From Thioalkalivibrio sp. (lineage in GTDB: Bacteria; Pseudomonadota; Gammaproteobacteria; Ectothiorhodospirales; Ectothiorhodospiraceae), in NCBI GenBank assembly GCA_003555285.1, contig PWGH01000105.1, forward strand, positions 1 through 28,163: a DNA stretch of 28,163 nucleotides, in the 5' to 3' direction. Below are positions 1 through 10,018 of the stretch, piece after piece. The position numbers and the translations under genes are program-made. A model generated the notes under the pieces. That model was not told where the DNA came from. It worked only from the letters and a program-made list of their open reading frames with translations, and searched no databases. Numbering within the stretch: position 1 is the first letter of the stretch; every line of letters starts with the position of its first letter.

Positions 1-76
1 CCTGTCGGGGGGTGTCGACAGCAGGGATGCTGTCGTCAAGCCTACAGGGACGTATTTACGGCGTCCCCCCGACAGG
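1..76. repeat. Nested inverted-repeat element (structured, non-coding)
   Basis: Bases 1-12 (CCTGTCGGGGGG) are the exact reverse complement of bases 65-76. Inside lie a perfect 8-bp hairpin with a GGGA loop (16-23 with 28-35) and a 6-bp stem (GGGACG 47-52 with CGTCCC 62-67), which competes with the outer stem for part of its right arm. The core, AGCCTACAGGGACGTATTTA (39-58), resembles a sequence I recall recurring between genes in several gammaproteobacteria; that is memory, not a search. The left end may continue outside the window. It could be a dispersed repeat, a transcription-end structure for the gene to the left, or a processed RNA hairpin. Confidence 0.7.
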
Positions 77-173
77 GCTGCGCCCTCCGCTGGGATCCAC
101 CCCGTCCAGGGGGGTGGTCTTGCCTTGCACTCCGTGGCAAGCTCGGGGGGCGACAACCACACGGAGGTGGGTG
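77..173 (+). promoter_or_regulatory. Hairpin-rich leader upstream of radC
   Basis: No gene is seen here. Two further inverted repeats follow the 1-76 element: CCACCCC (97-103) with GGGGTGG (111-117), and CTTGCC (119-124) with GGCAAG (136-141). A strong ribosome-binding site, GGAGGTG, lies at 163-169, six bases from GGAGG to the radC ATG. No clear -35/-10 pair is visible, so the radC promoter may lie left of the window or within the structured element. Confidence 0.4.
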
Positions 174-845
174 ATGGCGATTTCGGACTGGCCGGAGGAC
201 GAACGTCCTCGGGAGAAACTGCTGCTGCGCGGACCGGACGCGTTGTCTGATGCGGAGCTTCTCGCAATTTTTTTGCGCACCGGCGTTACGGGCAAGAGTG
301 CAGTGGATCTTGCTCGGGAGCTGCTGGATCATTTCGGCGGGCTGCGCCCGTTGTTGGGCGCAGATCAGCGGGCCTTCTGTGCGGCCCGGGGCCTGGGTAA
401 TGCCAAATACGCGCAGCTGCGGGCGGTCCTCGAGATGGGGCGCAGGCATTTGGCCGCAGTACTCGAGCGGGGTGATGCGATGACCTCGCCCACCGCGACC
501 CGGGCCTTCCTGTCGGCCCGCTTGCGGGATCTTCCCTTCGAGGTCTTCGCCTGCCTGTTCCTCGACAACCGCCATCGGGTGCTGGCCTTCGAGGAACTGT
601 TCCGGGGAACCATCGACGGGGCCAGCGTGCACCCGCGCGAGGTCGTGCGCCGGGTGCTGCACCACAATGCCGCCGCGGTGATCCTGGCGCACAATCACCC
701 TTCCGGGGTGGCCGAGCCCTCGCGTGCTGACGAGGCGATCACCCGACGCCTGCAGGAGGCTCTGGGGCTGGTCGATGTGCGGGTGCTCGATCACGTGATC
801 GTGGCCGACGAGATGGTGTCCTTTGCCGAACGGGGGCTGTTGTGA
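174..845 (+). CDS. radC: RadC family protein (JAB/MPN-type DNA repair-associated protein)
   Basis: The protein has 223 residues, the usual RadC length. The N-terminal part (about residues 1-95) has the UPF0758-type opening with [11 protein letters not shown] and a helix-hairpin-helix-like stretch around [10 protein letters not shown]. The C-terminal JAB/MPN domain carries HNHPSG at residues 173-178, with Asp186 completing the expected metal-binding set (His173, His175, Asp186). The ATG at 174 was chosen over an upstream in-frame ATG at 12 because family homology starts here and GGAGGTG sits just before it. RadC was named for a radiation phenotype, but its role in repair is disputed; the family is a predicted metallo-hydrolase. 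It is convergent with bioF, with a 69-base gap showing no clear terminator. Confidence 0.93.
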   Translation: MAISDWPEDERPREKLLLRGPDALSDAELLAIFLRTGVTGKSAVDLARELLDHFGGLRPLLGADQRAFCAARGLGNAKYAQLRAVLEMGRRHLAAVLERGDAMTSPTATRAFLSARLRDLPFEVFACLFLDNRHRVLAFEELFRGTIDGASVHPREVVRRVLHHNAAAVILAHNHPSGVAEPSRADEAITRRLQEALGLVDVRVLDHVIVADEMVSFAERGLL

Positions 846-914
846 TCGGCTCGGATCGGCCCGTCGGCGGGGCGCGCGGATGGCCCGTGCCAGTGGCTCG
901 CCCCGGTCCCGGCG

Positions 915-2111
915 TCACCGCTCCGGAGCCTCGGTGCGCAGCCGGCCGAGGACCCGGTCCAGGGTCTCGAGCAGGCGGTCGATGTGGGCGTCGGTGTGCA
1001 ATGCGCAGAGGGTGATGCGCAGCCGGGCGGTGCCCTCGGGCACCGTGGGCGGGCGGATCGCGGGGACCAGCAGTCCCTGTTCCAGCAAGGCCGCCGCGGC
1101 CGTCGTGGCGCGTTCGCTGGAGCCGAGCAGCACCGGTTGAATCGGCGTGGTGCCGTGCGGGCGGGGCAGGCCGATCGCTTCCAGGCCGTCGCCGAGCCGG
1201 CCGATCAGGTGCGCGAGGTGGGTCCGGCGCCAGCCCTCGTCGGCGGCGATGTCCACAGCGACCCGGCTGGCGGCCGCCAGCGCTGCGGGCATCGCCGTGG
1301 TGTAGATGTAACTGCGCGCGAACTGGATTAAGGCCTCGATCAGCGTTTCGCTGCCGGCGACGAAGGCCCCGGCGGTGCCGAAGGCCTTGCCCAGCGTGCC
1401 CATCAGGATCGGGACCGCGTCGGCAGCCAGCCCGAAGTGCCCGCAACTGCCGGTACCCTGCGCCCCGAGCACACCCAGGCCATGGGCGTCGTCGACCATC
1501 AGCCAGGCGTCGTGCTGCTGTGCCAGAGACACCAGCGCGGGTAGCGGAGCGATGCCGCCATCCATCGAGAACACGCCGTCGGTGACGATCAGCCGGCCCG
1601 GTCCCGGCGGCGTCGCGGCCAGCCGCGCGGCGAGATCCTCCGGATCCTGGTGACGGTAGCGCACGCTGCGACAGCCGGCCAGACGCGCGGCATCGATCAG
1701 CGAGGCATGGTTCAGCCGGTCCCCGAAGACCGTGTCGTGACGTCCGAGCAGGGTCTGCAGCACGCCGAGGTTCGCCATGTAGCCGGTGGAGAACAACAGC
1801 GCTCGTGCGCGCCCGGTGAAGGCCGCCAGGCGTTCTTCCAGCGCCGCATGGGCCCGGCTGTGCCCGTTCACCAGATGGGCGGCACCGGCGCCCACGCCAT
1901 AGCGCGGCAGGGCATCCCGGGCGGCGGCGACCACCCGCGGATCGGCCGCGAGACCCAGGTAATCGTTGGAGCAGAAGGCCAGTACCGAACGGCCGTCGAC
2001 GATCTGTTCCGGGACCTGGGGGCCCTCCAGCGGCCGCAGCGTGCGCCAGCGGCCGCTGGCGCGAACGTCCGCCAGGCGCTGTTCGAGTCGGGCCTCACGA
2101 TCGGCGGTCAT
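915..2111 (-). CDS. bioF: 8-amino-7-oxononanoate synthase (BioF)
   Basis: The protein has 398 residues. It is a PLP-dependent alpha-oxoamine synthase that condenses pimeloyl-thioester with L-alanine in biotin synthesis. Visible family marks are SNDYLGLA near residue 48, the substrate/PLP histidine in NHASLID (His134), VDDAHGLGVLG at 206-216 with Asp207 and His210, and the Schiff-base lysine in GTLGKAFG (Lys242). The start at 2111 overlaps the stop of the preceding 90-residue gene in an ATGA arrangement, pointing to translational coupling. A longer in-frame start near 2336 would add a low-complexity Gly/Pro/Arg-rich stretch unlike the family and was not chosen. It is the last gene of the orf150-bioB-orf90-bioF operon; bioH, bioC and bioD are not in the window. 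Confidence 0.95.
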   Translation of the reverse strand: MTADREARLEQRLADVRASGRWRTLRPLEGPQVPEQIVDGRSVLAFCSNDYLGLAADPRVVAAARDALPRYGVGAGAAHLVNGHSRAHAALEERLAAFTGRARALLFSTGYMANLGVLQTLLGRHDTVFGDRLNHASLIDAARLAGCRSVRYRHQDPEDLAARLAATPPGPGRLIVTDGVFSMDGGIAPLPALVSLAQQHDAWLMVDDAHGLGVLGAQGTGSCGHFGLAADAVPILMGTLGKAFGTAGAFVAGSETLIEALIQFARSYIYTTAMPAALAAASRVAVDIAADEGWRRTHLAHLIGRLGDGLEAIGLPRPHGTTPIQPVLLGSSERATTAAAALLEQGLLVPAIRPPTVPEGTARLRITLCALHTDAHIDRLLETLDRVLGRLRTEAPER

Positions 2112-2380
2112 CGGGTGCGACCGGCGCGCAGGTGCAGCGGCCAATGGATCGCCTGTGGGCGATCGGGTTCGGCCCAGAGGGCCTCGAGTGCCCGGGCGAA
2201 TTCGGGCATCGGGCCCGATCCGGCCGTCCGGGCGCGGCCGACCGCCGAGCTGGCCCCCGTGCGGGCCAGTGCGTGCCTGGCCAGTGCGTGGTCCGCCAGC
2301 CAGCGGAACCGCGCCGCCGGGTACTCCGGACAACATCGGGCGTAGCAGTGGGCTACCAAGGAGAAGTGATCCGGGAACAT
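2108..2380 (-). CDS. Unrecognised 90-residue protein between bioB and bioF
   Basis: I do not recognise this protein. It is predicted mostly helical, with a Cys pair near residues 16-17 (RCCPEYPAARFRWL) and many Ala, Arg and His, and has no signal peptide or membrane segment. Support for it being real: it fills the gap between bioB (37 bases upstream) and bioF, its stop overlaps the bioF ATG by four bases, and it lies in the same operon. The ATG at 2380 lacks a strong ribosome-binding site, so the start is uncertain. Residues about 31-40 contain a duplicated HALA-type pentapeptide from a 15-base tandem repeat. A role in biotin synthesis is only inference from position. Confidence 0.55.
   Translation of the reverse strand: MFPDHFSLVAHCYARCCPEYPAARFRWLADHALARHALARTGASSAVGRARTAGSGPMPEFARALEALWAEPDRPQAIHWPLHLRAGRTR
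2264..2290. repeat. 15-base tandem duplication inside the 90-residue gene
   Basis: GGCCAGTGCGTG occurs at 2264-2275 and again at 2279-2290, a period of exactly 15 bases. On the minus strand it encodes the pentapeptide pair DHALA/RHALA, so copy changes keep the frame. Confidence 0.75.
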
Positions 2381-2417
2381 GGGTGCGGGTCGCCGGCGGC
2401 GGAACCTCCCGCGGGCC

Positions 2418-3425
2418 TCAAGCGTGGGTGACGGTGTCCGATCGGGCCCGATCCGTGGCCTCGGTGGGGATTGCCGGCCCCGATTCCGGCTGGATGCCCA
2501 GGCGCTCGAACAGCTCGCGGTCGTGGACCTCCTCGGGGTTCGGGGTCGTCAGCAGGCGTTCCCCGTGGAACAGCGAGTTGGCGCCGGCCAGAAAACACAG
2601 GGCCTGCAGTTCGTCGCTCATGTCGGTGCGGCCGGCGGACAGGCGCACGTGGGCCTTCGGCATCAGGATGCGCGCCACCGCGACGGTGCGCACGAACTCG
2701 AAGGGGTCGAGCGCCTCGGTGCCGAACAGCGGCGTGCCCTCGACCTGCACCAGCTGATTGATCGGTACAGACTCCGGGTGACGGGGCAGGTTCGCGAGTT
2801 GCTGCAGCAGGCGTGCGCGATCGGCCCGCGACTCGCCCATGCCCAGGATTCCGCCGCTGCAGACGTTCATGCCCGCGGCCCGCACCTGGTCCAGGGTATC
2901 CAGCCGGTCCTGGTAGGTGCGGGTGCTGATCACGCTGCCGTAGAACTCGGGTGAGGTGTCGAGGTTGTGGTTGTAGTAGTCGAGGCCGGCCGCGGCCAGA
3001 CGTTCGGCCTGCGCGGCGGTCAGCATGCCCAGCGTCATGCAGGTCTCCAGGCCTTCGTTCTTGACCGCCCGCACCATCGCGATGACCTGATCGAGGTTGC
3101 GGTCGGTCGGATTGCGCCAGGCCGCACCCATGCAGAAGCGGGTGGCGCCCTGCGTATGGGCGGCGCGCGCGGCGGTCAGGACCTCGTCCAGCGGCAGCAG
3201 GCGTTCGCGCTCCAACGCGACGTCGTGGTGAGCACTCTGCGGGCAATACCCGCAGTCCTCCGGACAGGCGCCGGTCTTGATCGAGAGCAGCGTGCTGACC
3301 TGCACCCGGTTCGGGTCGAAGTGTTCGCGGTGCACGCCCTGCGCGGTGAACAGTAGGTCGCTGAACGGCAGCCCGAGCAGGTCCTCGATGGCGTCGGTGG
3401 TCCAGTTATGGCGGATGGCGCTCAT
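2418..3425 (-). CDS. bioB: Biotin synthase (BioB)
   Basis: The protein has 335 residues. It is a radical SAM enzyme inserting sulfur into dethiobiotin. The [4Fe-4S] motif CPEDCGYC gives Cys54, Cys58 and Cys61. Ligands for the sulfur-donating [2Fe-2S] cluster are also visible: the Cys in FCMGAAW, in ETCMTLG and in [12 protein letters not shown], plus the Arg in SAGRTDMS. The set is complete, so an active enzyme is expected. The start at 3425 overlaps the stop of the preceding membrane-protein gene (ATGA), while 37 bases separate its own stop from the next small gene. No BirA-type operator palindrome was recognised upstream of the operon. Confidence 0.96.
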   Translation of the reverse strand: MSAIRHNWTTDAIEDLLGLPFSDLLFTAQGVHREHFDPNRVQVSTLLSIKTGACPEDCGYCPQSAHHDVALERERLLPLDEVLTAARAAHTQGATRFCMGAAWRNPTDRNLDQVIAMVRAVKNEGLETCMTLGMLTAAQAERLAAAGLDYYNHNLDTSPEFYGSVISTRTYQDRLDTLDQVRAAGMNVCSGGILGMGESRADRARLLQQLANLPRHPESVPINQLVQVEGTPLFGTEALDPFEFVRTVAVARILMPKAHVRLSAGRTDMSDELQALCFLAGANSLFHGERLLTTPNPEEVHDRELFERLGIQPESGPAIPTEATDRARSDTVTHA

Positions 3426-3874
3426 TCCTCGTTCTCCTCGGGTTCGACCTCGATCTGGATGTCGTGCCAGTCCTCCCGATGGATCCGCACCAGGGCGAGG
3501 ATCGTCCAGGGGATCAGGATGGCGGCCGCCACAACCCAGTAGGCCCGGTAGTAATTGATGTCGGGCGGGAAGAAGGTGGCGACACCGATCAACGAGCCCA
3601 TCAACGCATAGTAGCGGTAGGCGGCCCACTGGGTGAAGCGGCCGACCCGATCGTCCGGGTGGTGTCGACACATGGCATACACCATCATCGAGGCGCCGAA
3701 CCAGAAGATCAGTGGTACGATTCCCATCACCGCGGCAATGATGGTGAGCACGCCGACGTCCCCGGTGACCAGGAACAACGGAATGCCGGCCAGGGACACA
3801 CTGACCAGATTGCCCCAGTCGAAGATCGAGGCGGCGCGGCGGCAGGAGCGCCCGTGGACGGTCTTGGTTGCCAT
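3422..3874 (-). CDS. Small membrane protein coupled to bioB
   Basis: This 150-residue protein is not a family I can name. A basic N-terminus ([13 protein letters not shown]) is followed by about four hydrophobic segments: roughly residues 22-38, 42-66, 86-102 and 110-130. It ends in an acidic cytoplasmic-type tail (EVEPEENEE). [13 protein letters not shown] lies in a loop between segments two and three. The stop overlaps the bioB start by four bases, so its translation is probably tied to bioB. It is divergent from comF, with only 35 bases between the chosen start codons. A biotin or precursor transport role is possible from context, but it does not look like BioY, so function is left open. 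Confidence 0.8.
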   Translation of the reverse strand: MATKTVHGRSCRRAASIFDWGNLVSVSLAGIPLFLVTGDVGVLTIIAAVMGIVPLIFWFGASMMVYAMCRHHPDDRVGRFTQWAAYRYYALMGSLIGVATFFPPDINYYRAYWVVAAAILIPWTILALVRIHREDWHDIQIEVEPEENEE

Positions 3875-3909
3875 GGAGAGCCATCCGCAAAAAAACGGAG
3901 CATACCATC

Positions 3910-4665
3910 GTGCCGGACTTCGACCGTGAATTCCGCACTGTCCTGCCGGCGGCTGTGTTGCAGGCCGTTCGGGCCTGGGCGCACGGGACCTGGACCGATC
4001 GGGCTTTGAACGGGCTGTATCCCAGCCACTGTGCGCTTTGTCTGGCGCCGGCGGCCGCCGGGATCTGCGCGGCGTGCGCCGGGGGTCTGGTGCCCAACCC
4101 GCAGCCCTGCCCGACCTGTGCCGAGCCGCTGCCGGTCACCGGCTTGTGCGTTCAATGCCAGCGCGAACCCAGTGCGCTCGATGCCAGTTGGGCGCCGTTC
4201 GCCTATGCCTGGCCGCTGAGCCAGCTGCTGCTGAGTTACAAGAGCGGCGGGCGTTCCTCACTGGGGCGGCCCCTGGCTCGATTGCTGGTCGAGCATCTCC
4301 CCGAGCGTGCGCTGCAGACGGTGGACCGGGTGCTTCCGGTGCCGCTGCATCCGGGCCGTCTGGCCGAGCGGGGTTTCAATCAGGCCGAGCATCTGGCCCG
4401 GCCGCTATGCCGTCGGCACGGTCTGCGCCTGGATACCCAGAGCGCCCGGCGCCGGATCGATACCCCCAGTCAGCAGGGGCTCCATCGCCGTGCGCGGCAG
4501 CGCAACCTGCGCGAGGCCTTTGCCGTCGACGCGGACCTCTCCGGGCTCCGGGTTCTGCTGGTCGACGACGTGATGACCACCGGGACCACCTTGAAGATGC
4601 TCGCCCGACAGGTGCGTCGGGCCGGGGCCGTTTGGGTCGGTGCGGTGGCCCTTGCGCGCGCCTGA
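3910..4665 (+). CDS. comF: ComF family phosphoribosyltransferase-like protein
   Basis: The protein has 251 residues from a GTG start. The N-terminal part is a cysteine-rich double zinc-ribbon: Cys pairs CALC and CAAC, then CPTC and CVQC, at about residues 41-83. The C-terminal part is a PRTase domain with the PRPP-loop [13 protein letters not shown] near residues 215-227 and the ComF marker [10 protein letters not shown]. ComF proteins are linked to DNA uptake in competent bacteria; dprA is also in this window. GTG 3910 was chosen because GGAG (3897-3900) sits nine bases upstream and it clears the divergent gene. An ATG at 3868 would overlap that gene's start. Confidence 0.9.
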   Translation: MPDFDREFRTVLPAAVLQAVRAWAHGTWTDRALNGLYPSHCALCLAPAAAGICAACAGGLVPNPQPCPTCAEPLPVTGLCVQCQREPSALDASWAPFAYAWPLSQLLLSYKSGGRSSLGRPLARLLVEHLPERALQTVDRVLPVPLHPGRLAERGFNQAEHLARPLCRRHGLRLDTQSARRRIDTPSQQGLHRRARQRNLREAFAVDADLSGLRVLLVDDVMTTGTTLKMLARQVRRAGAVWVGAVALARA

Positions 4666-4703
4666 GGTCCGGGGACCCCAACGGGAGGTTGCGCGTTGCG
4701 GCC

Positions 4704-5573
4704 TCAGCCCGCGAACAGGGTGTCGGCCATCATTCCCGCGAGCACCACCCAGCCCAGATGATGGTTGTTGCGAAAGGCCCGCAGACAGGCCTCGGGTTCC
4801 CGGCCCACGATCAGGAACTGCTGGTAGAACATCAGCAGGGCCACCACGCCCAGGGCGCCGAGATAAAGGCCGCCGAAGCCGGCCTGCTGGCCGACCAGAT
4901 ACAGCCCCAGCCAGACCAGGACCTGCAGGATGCCCGTGATCAGGCGATCCTGCTCCCCGAACAGGGTGGCGGTGGAGTGCACGCCGATCGCCAGGTCGTC
5001 CTCGCGATCCGCCATTGCGTAGAAGGTGTCGTAGACCACGGTCCAGCTCAGGGTGGTGACGAACAGCAGCCAGGCGACGGGCGGTGGGAAGTCGTTGTGC
5101 ACCGCGGTGAACGCCATCGGTATCGCCCAGGCGAAGGCGGCACCCAGATGCACCTGCGGCAGACTGTGAACGCGTTTCATGAACGGGTAGGTCGCGGCCA
5201 GAATTACCGCCCCGAAGGCGAAGGCGACGGTCAGCGGGTTGGTGAACAGCACCAGCACGAAGGCGATGGCCGACAGCACCAGGAACACCGCGACGGCCTC
5301 ATAGGGCTGGATGCTGCCGCGCGCCAGCGGCCGCGACCGGGTGCGTGCCACGTGCGGATCGATATGACGGTCGGCGAAGTCGTTGATCGCGCAGCCTGCG
5401 GAGCGCATCAACGTGACCCCGGCGACGAAGATGAACAGCAGGTGCGCCGGCGGCCAGCCGTCGGCGGCGATCCACAGGGCCCACAGGGTGGGCCAGAGCA
5501 GCAGGTAGATGCCCACCGGCCGGTCCAGGCGAACCAGCCGCGCGTACTCCCCCAGGCGCGCCGACAAGCTCAT
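4704..5573 (-). CDS. ubiA: 4-hydroxybenzoate polyprenyltransferase (UbiA)
   Basis: This 289-residue integral membrane prenyltransferase attaches the polyprenyl tail to 4-hydroxybenzoate in ubiquinone synthesis. Both aspartate-rich motifs are present: NDFADRHID at about residues 64-72, and YDTFYAMADREDD at about 180-192. Eight or so hydrophobic segments are spread along the sequence. RLDRPVGIYLLLWPTLWAL near the N-terminus is typical of UbiA rather than of heme O synthase or MenA. It is convergent with comF (38-base gap). The lipoprotein gene upstream on the same strand is 88 bases away, so ubiA may have its own promoter. No ubiC is seen nearby. Confidence 0.95.
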   Translation of the reverse strand: MSLSARLGEYARLVRLDRPVGIYLLLWPTLWALWIAADGWPPAHLLFIFVAGVTLMRSAGCAINDFADRHIDPHVARTRSRPLARGSIQPYEAVAVFLVLSAIAFVLVLFTNPLTVAFAFGAVILAATYPFMKRVHSLPQVHLGAAFAWAIPMAFTAVHNDFPPPVAWLLFVTTLSWTVVYDTFYAMADREDDLAIGVHSTATLFGEQDRLITGILQVLVWLGLYLVGQQAGFGGLYLGALGVVALLMFYQQFLIVGREPEACLRAFRNNHHLGWVVLAGMMADTLFAG

Positions 5574-5661
5574 CGGCGGCCCGGATGCACCGGTTGGCGT
5601 AGGGCTCGCCTGCGCACCCGACGTCCGCGCCGATGCATTCCCTGCATGGCTTGCGTCGGAC

Positions 5662-6324
5662 TCAGCCGGTCGTCAGCGGGAACAGCGTGAGTTCGACGCG
5701 ACGGTTCTGCATGCGGCCTTCGGCCGTGTCGTTGCTGGCAATTGGCTGCTGCTGGCCCAGGCCGATGGTCGCGATGCGCACCCGGTTCACGCCGCGGGTG
5801 ATCAGTTGATGGGCCACGGCCTCGGCACGGCGTTCGCTCAGTTGCATGTTGTATTCCGCCCGGCCGGTGCTGTCGGTGTGGCCGGCAACTTCGATTCCGG
5901 TCTGGTCGTACTTGTTCAGGACCAGGACCACCGAGTCGAGCACGCGCAGGAACTCGCCGCGGACCTCGGTGCGATCGACATCGAAGGTGATGTTGCCGGG
6001 CATGTTCAGGATCAGGTTGTCGCCGACACGGGTCACGCTGACGCCGGTGCCCTCGAGTTCGCGGCGCAGGTCGGCCTCCTGCCGATCCATGTAGTTGCCG
6101 ATCGCGCCCCCGGCCAACGCGCCGATGCCCGCGCCAATCATCGCGCGCTCGGTGCGGTTGCGGCTGCTGGTGACGCTGCCGAGGATGGCGCCGGCGGCGG
6201 CGCCGATTCCGGCGCCCGCCGCCGTCCGGGATACCCGTTCATCGCGGGTATAGGGGTCGAGCGTGGTGCAGCCGGTGACGAAAGCGAGCAGACCGACGAA
6301 GGTCAGGAGCAGAAATTTGTGCAT
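5662..6324 (-). CDS. OmpA-family glycine-zipper lipoprotein
   Basis: The protein has 220 residues. A lipoprotein signal ends in VTGC, giving Cys19 as the lipidated residue. Next comes a glycine-zipper segment (about 36-76; GAGIGAAAGAILGS and MIGAGIGALAGGAIGNYM), then a C-terminal OmpA/MotB-like peptidoglycan-binding domain (about 105-215). That domain has GHTDSTG (Asp151) and LSERRAEAV (Arg166), the expected diaminopimelate contacts. The layout matches the YiaD type of outer-membrane lipoproteins that tie the envelope to peptidoglycan. A GAGGA-type ribosome-binding site lies just upstream of the ATG. The 128 bases between it and aroE may hold its promoter; no confident boxes were seen. Confidence 0.9.
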   Translation of the reverse strand: MHKFLLLTFVGLLAFVTGCTTLDPYTRDERVSRTAAGAGIGAAAGAILGSVTSSRNRTERAMIGAGIGALAGGAIGNYMDRQEADLRRELEGTGVSVTRVGDNLILNMPGNITFDVDRTEVRGEFLRVLDSVVLVLNKYDQTGIEVAGHTDSTGRAEYNMQLSERRAEAVAHQLITRGVNRVRIATIGLGQQQPIASNDTAEGRMQNRRVELTLFPLTTG

Positions 6325-6452
6325 GATCAAATCCTCGAATGGAATAAGCAGTCTGTGTGGAACGCCTTGAACCTTACCTGAATGAAAACGCGATAGAGCG
6401 GCCCGCCAGAGTTCGGCCCTGCCTGGGCTCGCCAGGGCGGGGTTTCGACAGG

Positions 6453-7295
6453 CTAGGGCTCGGCCTCGTTCGCCCGCAGGGTCTGCAGGACCGGGGTGGT
6501 GTCCGGCCGCACCCCGCGCCAGAGCGCAAAGGCCTCGGCGGCCTGTTCCACCAGCATCCCCAAGCCGTCGCTGACCGTGGCGGCCCCCTGCGTCTGCGCC
6601 CAGAAGAGGAAGGGCTGCGCGCCGGCACCGTACATCAAATCGTAGGCCAGGCTGTCGGCATGCAGCAGACCCGCAGGCAGGGCCAGCGCGCCGTGACCGA
6701 GGCCCGCAGCCGTGGCATTGATCAGCAGGTCGTAGGGGCCGGTCGGAATCGTGTCCAGCCCGCTGGCCTCGAGCCGGGTAGCCTCGGCCAGTTCGGAGAA
6801 GGCCAGTGCCAGACCCTGCGCCTTTTCCGCAGTCCGGTTGGCGATCACCAGTCGGGCAGGCTTTCGGCGCAGCAAGGGTTCGAGCAGGCCGCGGGTGGCG
6901 CCGCCGGCCCCGAGGATCAGGATCGTCTGGCCCTCGGGGGCGAAGCCCAGTCGCTCGCCGAGATCGTGCAGGAAACCGGCGCCATCGGTGTTGTCTCCGG
7001 TCAGGCGGCCGTCGGCCTCGCACCAGAGGGTGTTCACCGCACCGGCGTATTCGGCGCGGCGGCTATGCTGATCCGCCACCCGGAAGGCCTGTTCCTTGAA
7101 CGGGACGGTGACATTGAGTCCGCGCAGGTCCTCCCGGAACCAGCGGCGTACATCGTCGGCGAAGTGGTCCAGCCGGCCCAGGCGGGCCTCGTACACCAGG
7201 TCCTGCCCGGTCTGCTGGGCAAACAGGGCATGGATGCGCGGCGACAGCGAATGTTCGATCGGGTGGCCAACCACTGCGTAGCGATCGGGCTTCAT
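6453..7295 (-). CDS. aroE: Shikimate dehydrogenase (AroE)
   Basis: The 280-residue enzyme reduces 3-dehydroshikimate to shikimate with NADPH. Marks are the substrate-binding HSLSPRIH near residue 15, the catalytic Lys67 in NVTVPFKE, Asp104 in DNTDGAGF, the dinucleotide loop GAGGATRG at 129-136, and NRT near 152. The ATG at 7295 was chosen over one at 7340: the family begins with the MKPDRYAVVGHP-type sequence, AAGG sits seven bases upstream, and the longer start would overlap hemB. It is last in tsaC-hemF-hemB-aroE, 31 bases after hemB. Confidence 0.96.
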   Translation of the reverse strand: MKPDRYAVVGHPIEHSLSPRIHALFAQQTGQDLVYEARLGRLDHFADDVRRWFREDLRGLNVTVPFKEQAFRVADQHSRRAEYAGAVNTLWCEADGRLTGDNTDGAGFLHDLGERLGFAPEGQTILILGAGGATRGLLEPLLRRKPARLVIANRTAEKAQGLALAFSELAEATRLEASGLDTIPTGPYDLLINATAAGLGHGALALPAGLLHADSLAYDLMYGAGAQPFLFWAQTQGAATVSDGLGMLVEQAAEAFALWRGVRPDTTPVLQTLRANEAEP

Positions 7296-7326
7296 CGTCG
7301 GACCTTGCCCGAATGCCTCGCCGAAA

Positions 7327-9347
<2,021 letters not shown>

Positions 9348-9968
9348 TCATCCCGAGGTCTTACCGGGGGGCTCCCCAGGAGCAGGCGCTTCCGGTGGTC
9401 CCCCGCGCACCCAGCGCCCGCTGATCAGGTCGCGAATGCTGCTGGGTTGTGCCGCCCCCTCGCAGGGGGCGTCCAGGATGCCGTTGATCTGCCCGGCAAA
9501 CAAGGCCAGTACCTCGGCGGCGCTGCGTGCGGGAGGTTCCCCGGTGCGATTGGCGCTGGTCGAGACCAGCGCCGACCCGGCGGCCGCACAGAGCGCACGC
9601 ACCGCCGGATGGGCGGTGACGCGCACCGCCAGCCGGGGGTGGGCGCCGCGCAGCCAGGGTGGGCATTCGCGCCGCGCCGGCCAGAGCCAGGTGTGCGGTC
9701 CGGGCCAGCTGGCCTCGGCACGAGCGCGTAACGGTTCCGGCACGGGTTCGAGCCAGTGCGCGATACGATCCAGATCATCGGTGATCACGATCAGCCCCAT
9801 GGCCGTGCTGCGCCCCTTCAGGCGCAGCACCCGTGCACACGCCGGACCGTCGGCCGGGTCGCAACCCAGGCCGAAGACGGCCTCGGTGGGGTAGGCGACC
9901 ACGCCGCCTCTGCGCAGCAGGTCGGCGATCACCGGCACCTGCGTCGAGACCTGAGTCGAGGGCGTCAT
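9348..9968 (-). CDS. tsaC: Threonylcarbamoyl-AMP synthase (TsaC/YrdC family)
   Basis: The 206-residue enzyme makes threonylcarbamoyl-AMP for the t6A37 modification of ANN-decoding tRNAs. The short single-domain form indicates TsaC rather than Sua5. Family marks are GGVVAYPTEAVFGLGCDP (from residue 21), SWPGPHTWLWPA, LAVRVTAHP, LVSTSAN and SSIRDL. Odd point: the usual K-x-R-x3-K-G signature reads KGRSTAMG, so the second lysine is Met57 (codon ATG instead of AAG). The N-terminus has a small tandem duplication (STQV twice). It lies 50 bases downstream of topA, in the dprA-smg-topA-tsaC order, where E. coli has yrdD instead of topA. Confidence 0.93.
   Translation of the reverse strand: MTPSTQVSTQVPVIADLLRRGGVVAYPTEAVFGLGCDPADGPACARVLRLKGRSTAMGLIVITDDLDRIAHWLEPVPEPLRARAEASWPGPHTWLWPARRECPPWLRGAHPRLAVRVTAHPAVRALCAAAGSALVSTSANRTGEPPARSAAEVLALFAGQINGILDAPCEGAAQPSSIRDLISGRWVRGGPPEAPAPGEPPGKTSG
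9937..9960. repeat. 12-base tandem duplication at the tsaC 5' end
   Basis: ACCTGCGTCGAG (9937-9948) is followed directly by ACCTGAGTCGAG (9949-9960), one mismatch. On the minus strand it encodes STQV-STQV, close to the protein start and outside the conserved fold. Confidence 0.7.
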
Positions 9969-10018
9969 CCGGATCGGGTCCTCACCGCGGCGAATTCCGA
10001 CATGCCGGTGGGGTCGGT

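Noticed and set aside
788..801. Perfect 14-base palindrome CGATCACGTGATCG in radC, and a 12-base relative at 24205-24216 in trkA
   Set aside because: Both encode Asp-His-Val-Ile with the favoured codons GAT CAC GTG ATC, so codon use explains them.
846..914. Possible bidirectional terminator between radC and bioF
   Set aside because: The gap is GC-rich with weak self-complementarity and no T-tract on either strand.
4666..4677. GGTCCGGGGACC hairpin between comF and ubiA
   Set aside because: The 5-bp stem has only a 2-base loop and no T-tract, too weak to call a terminator.
4038..5690. Long open frame on the plus strand (about 550 codons) across comF and ubiA
   Set aside because: It runs out of frame through comF and antisense to ubiA, has low-complexity composition, and shows no family pattern; high GC makes such frames common.
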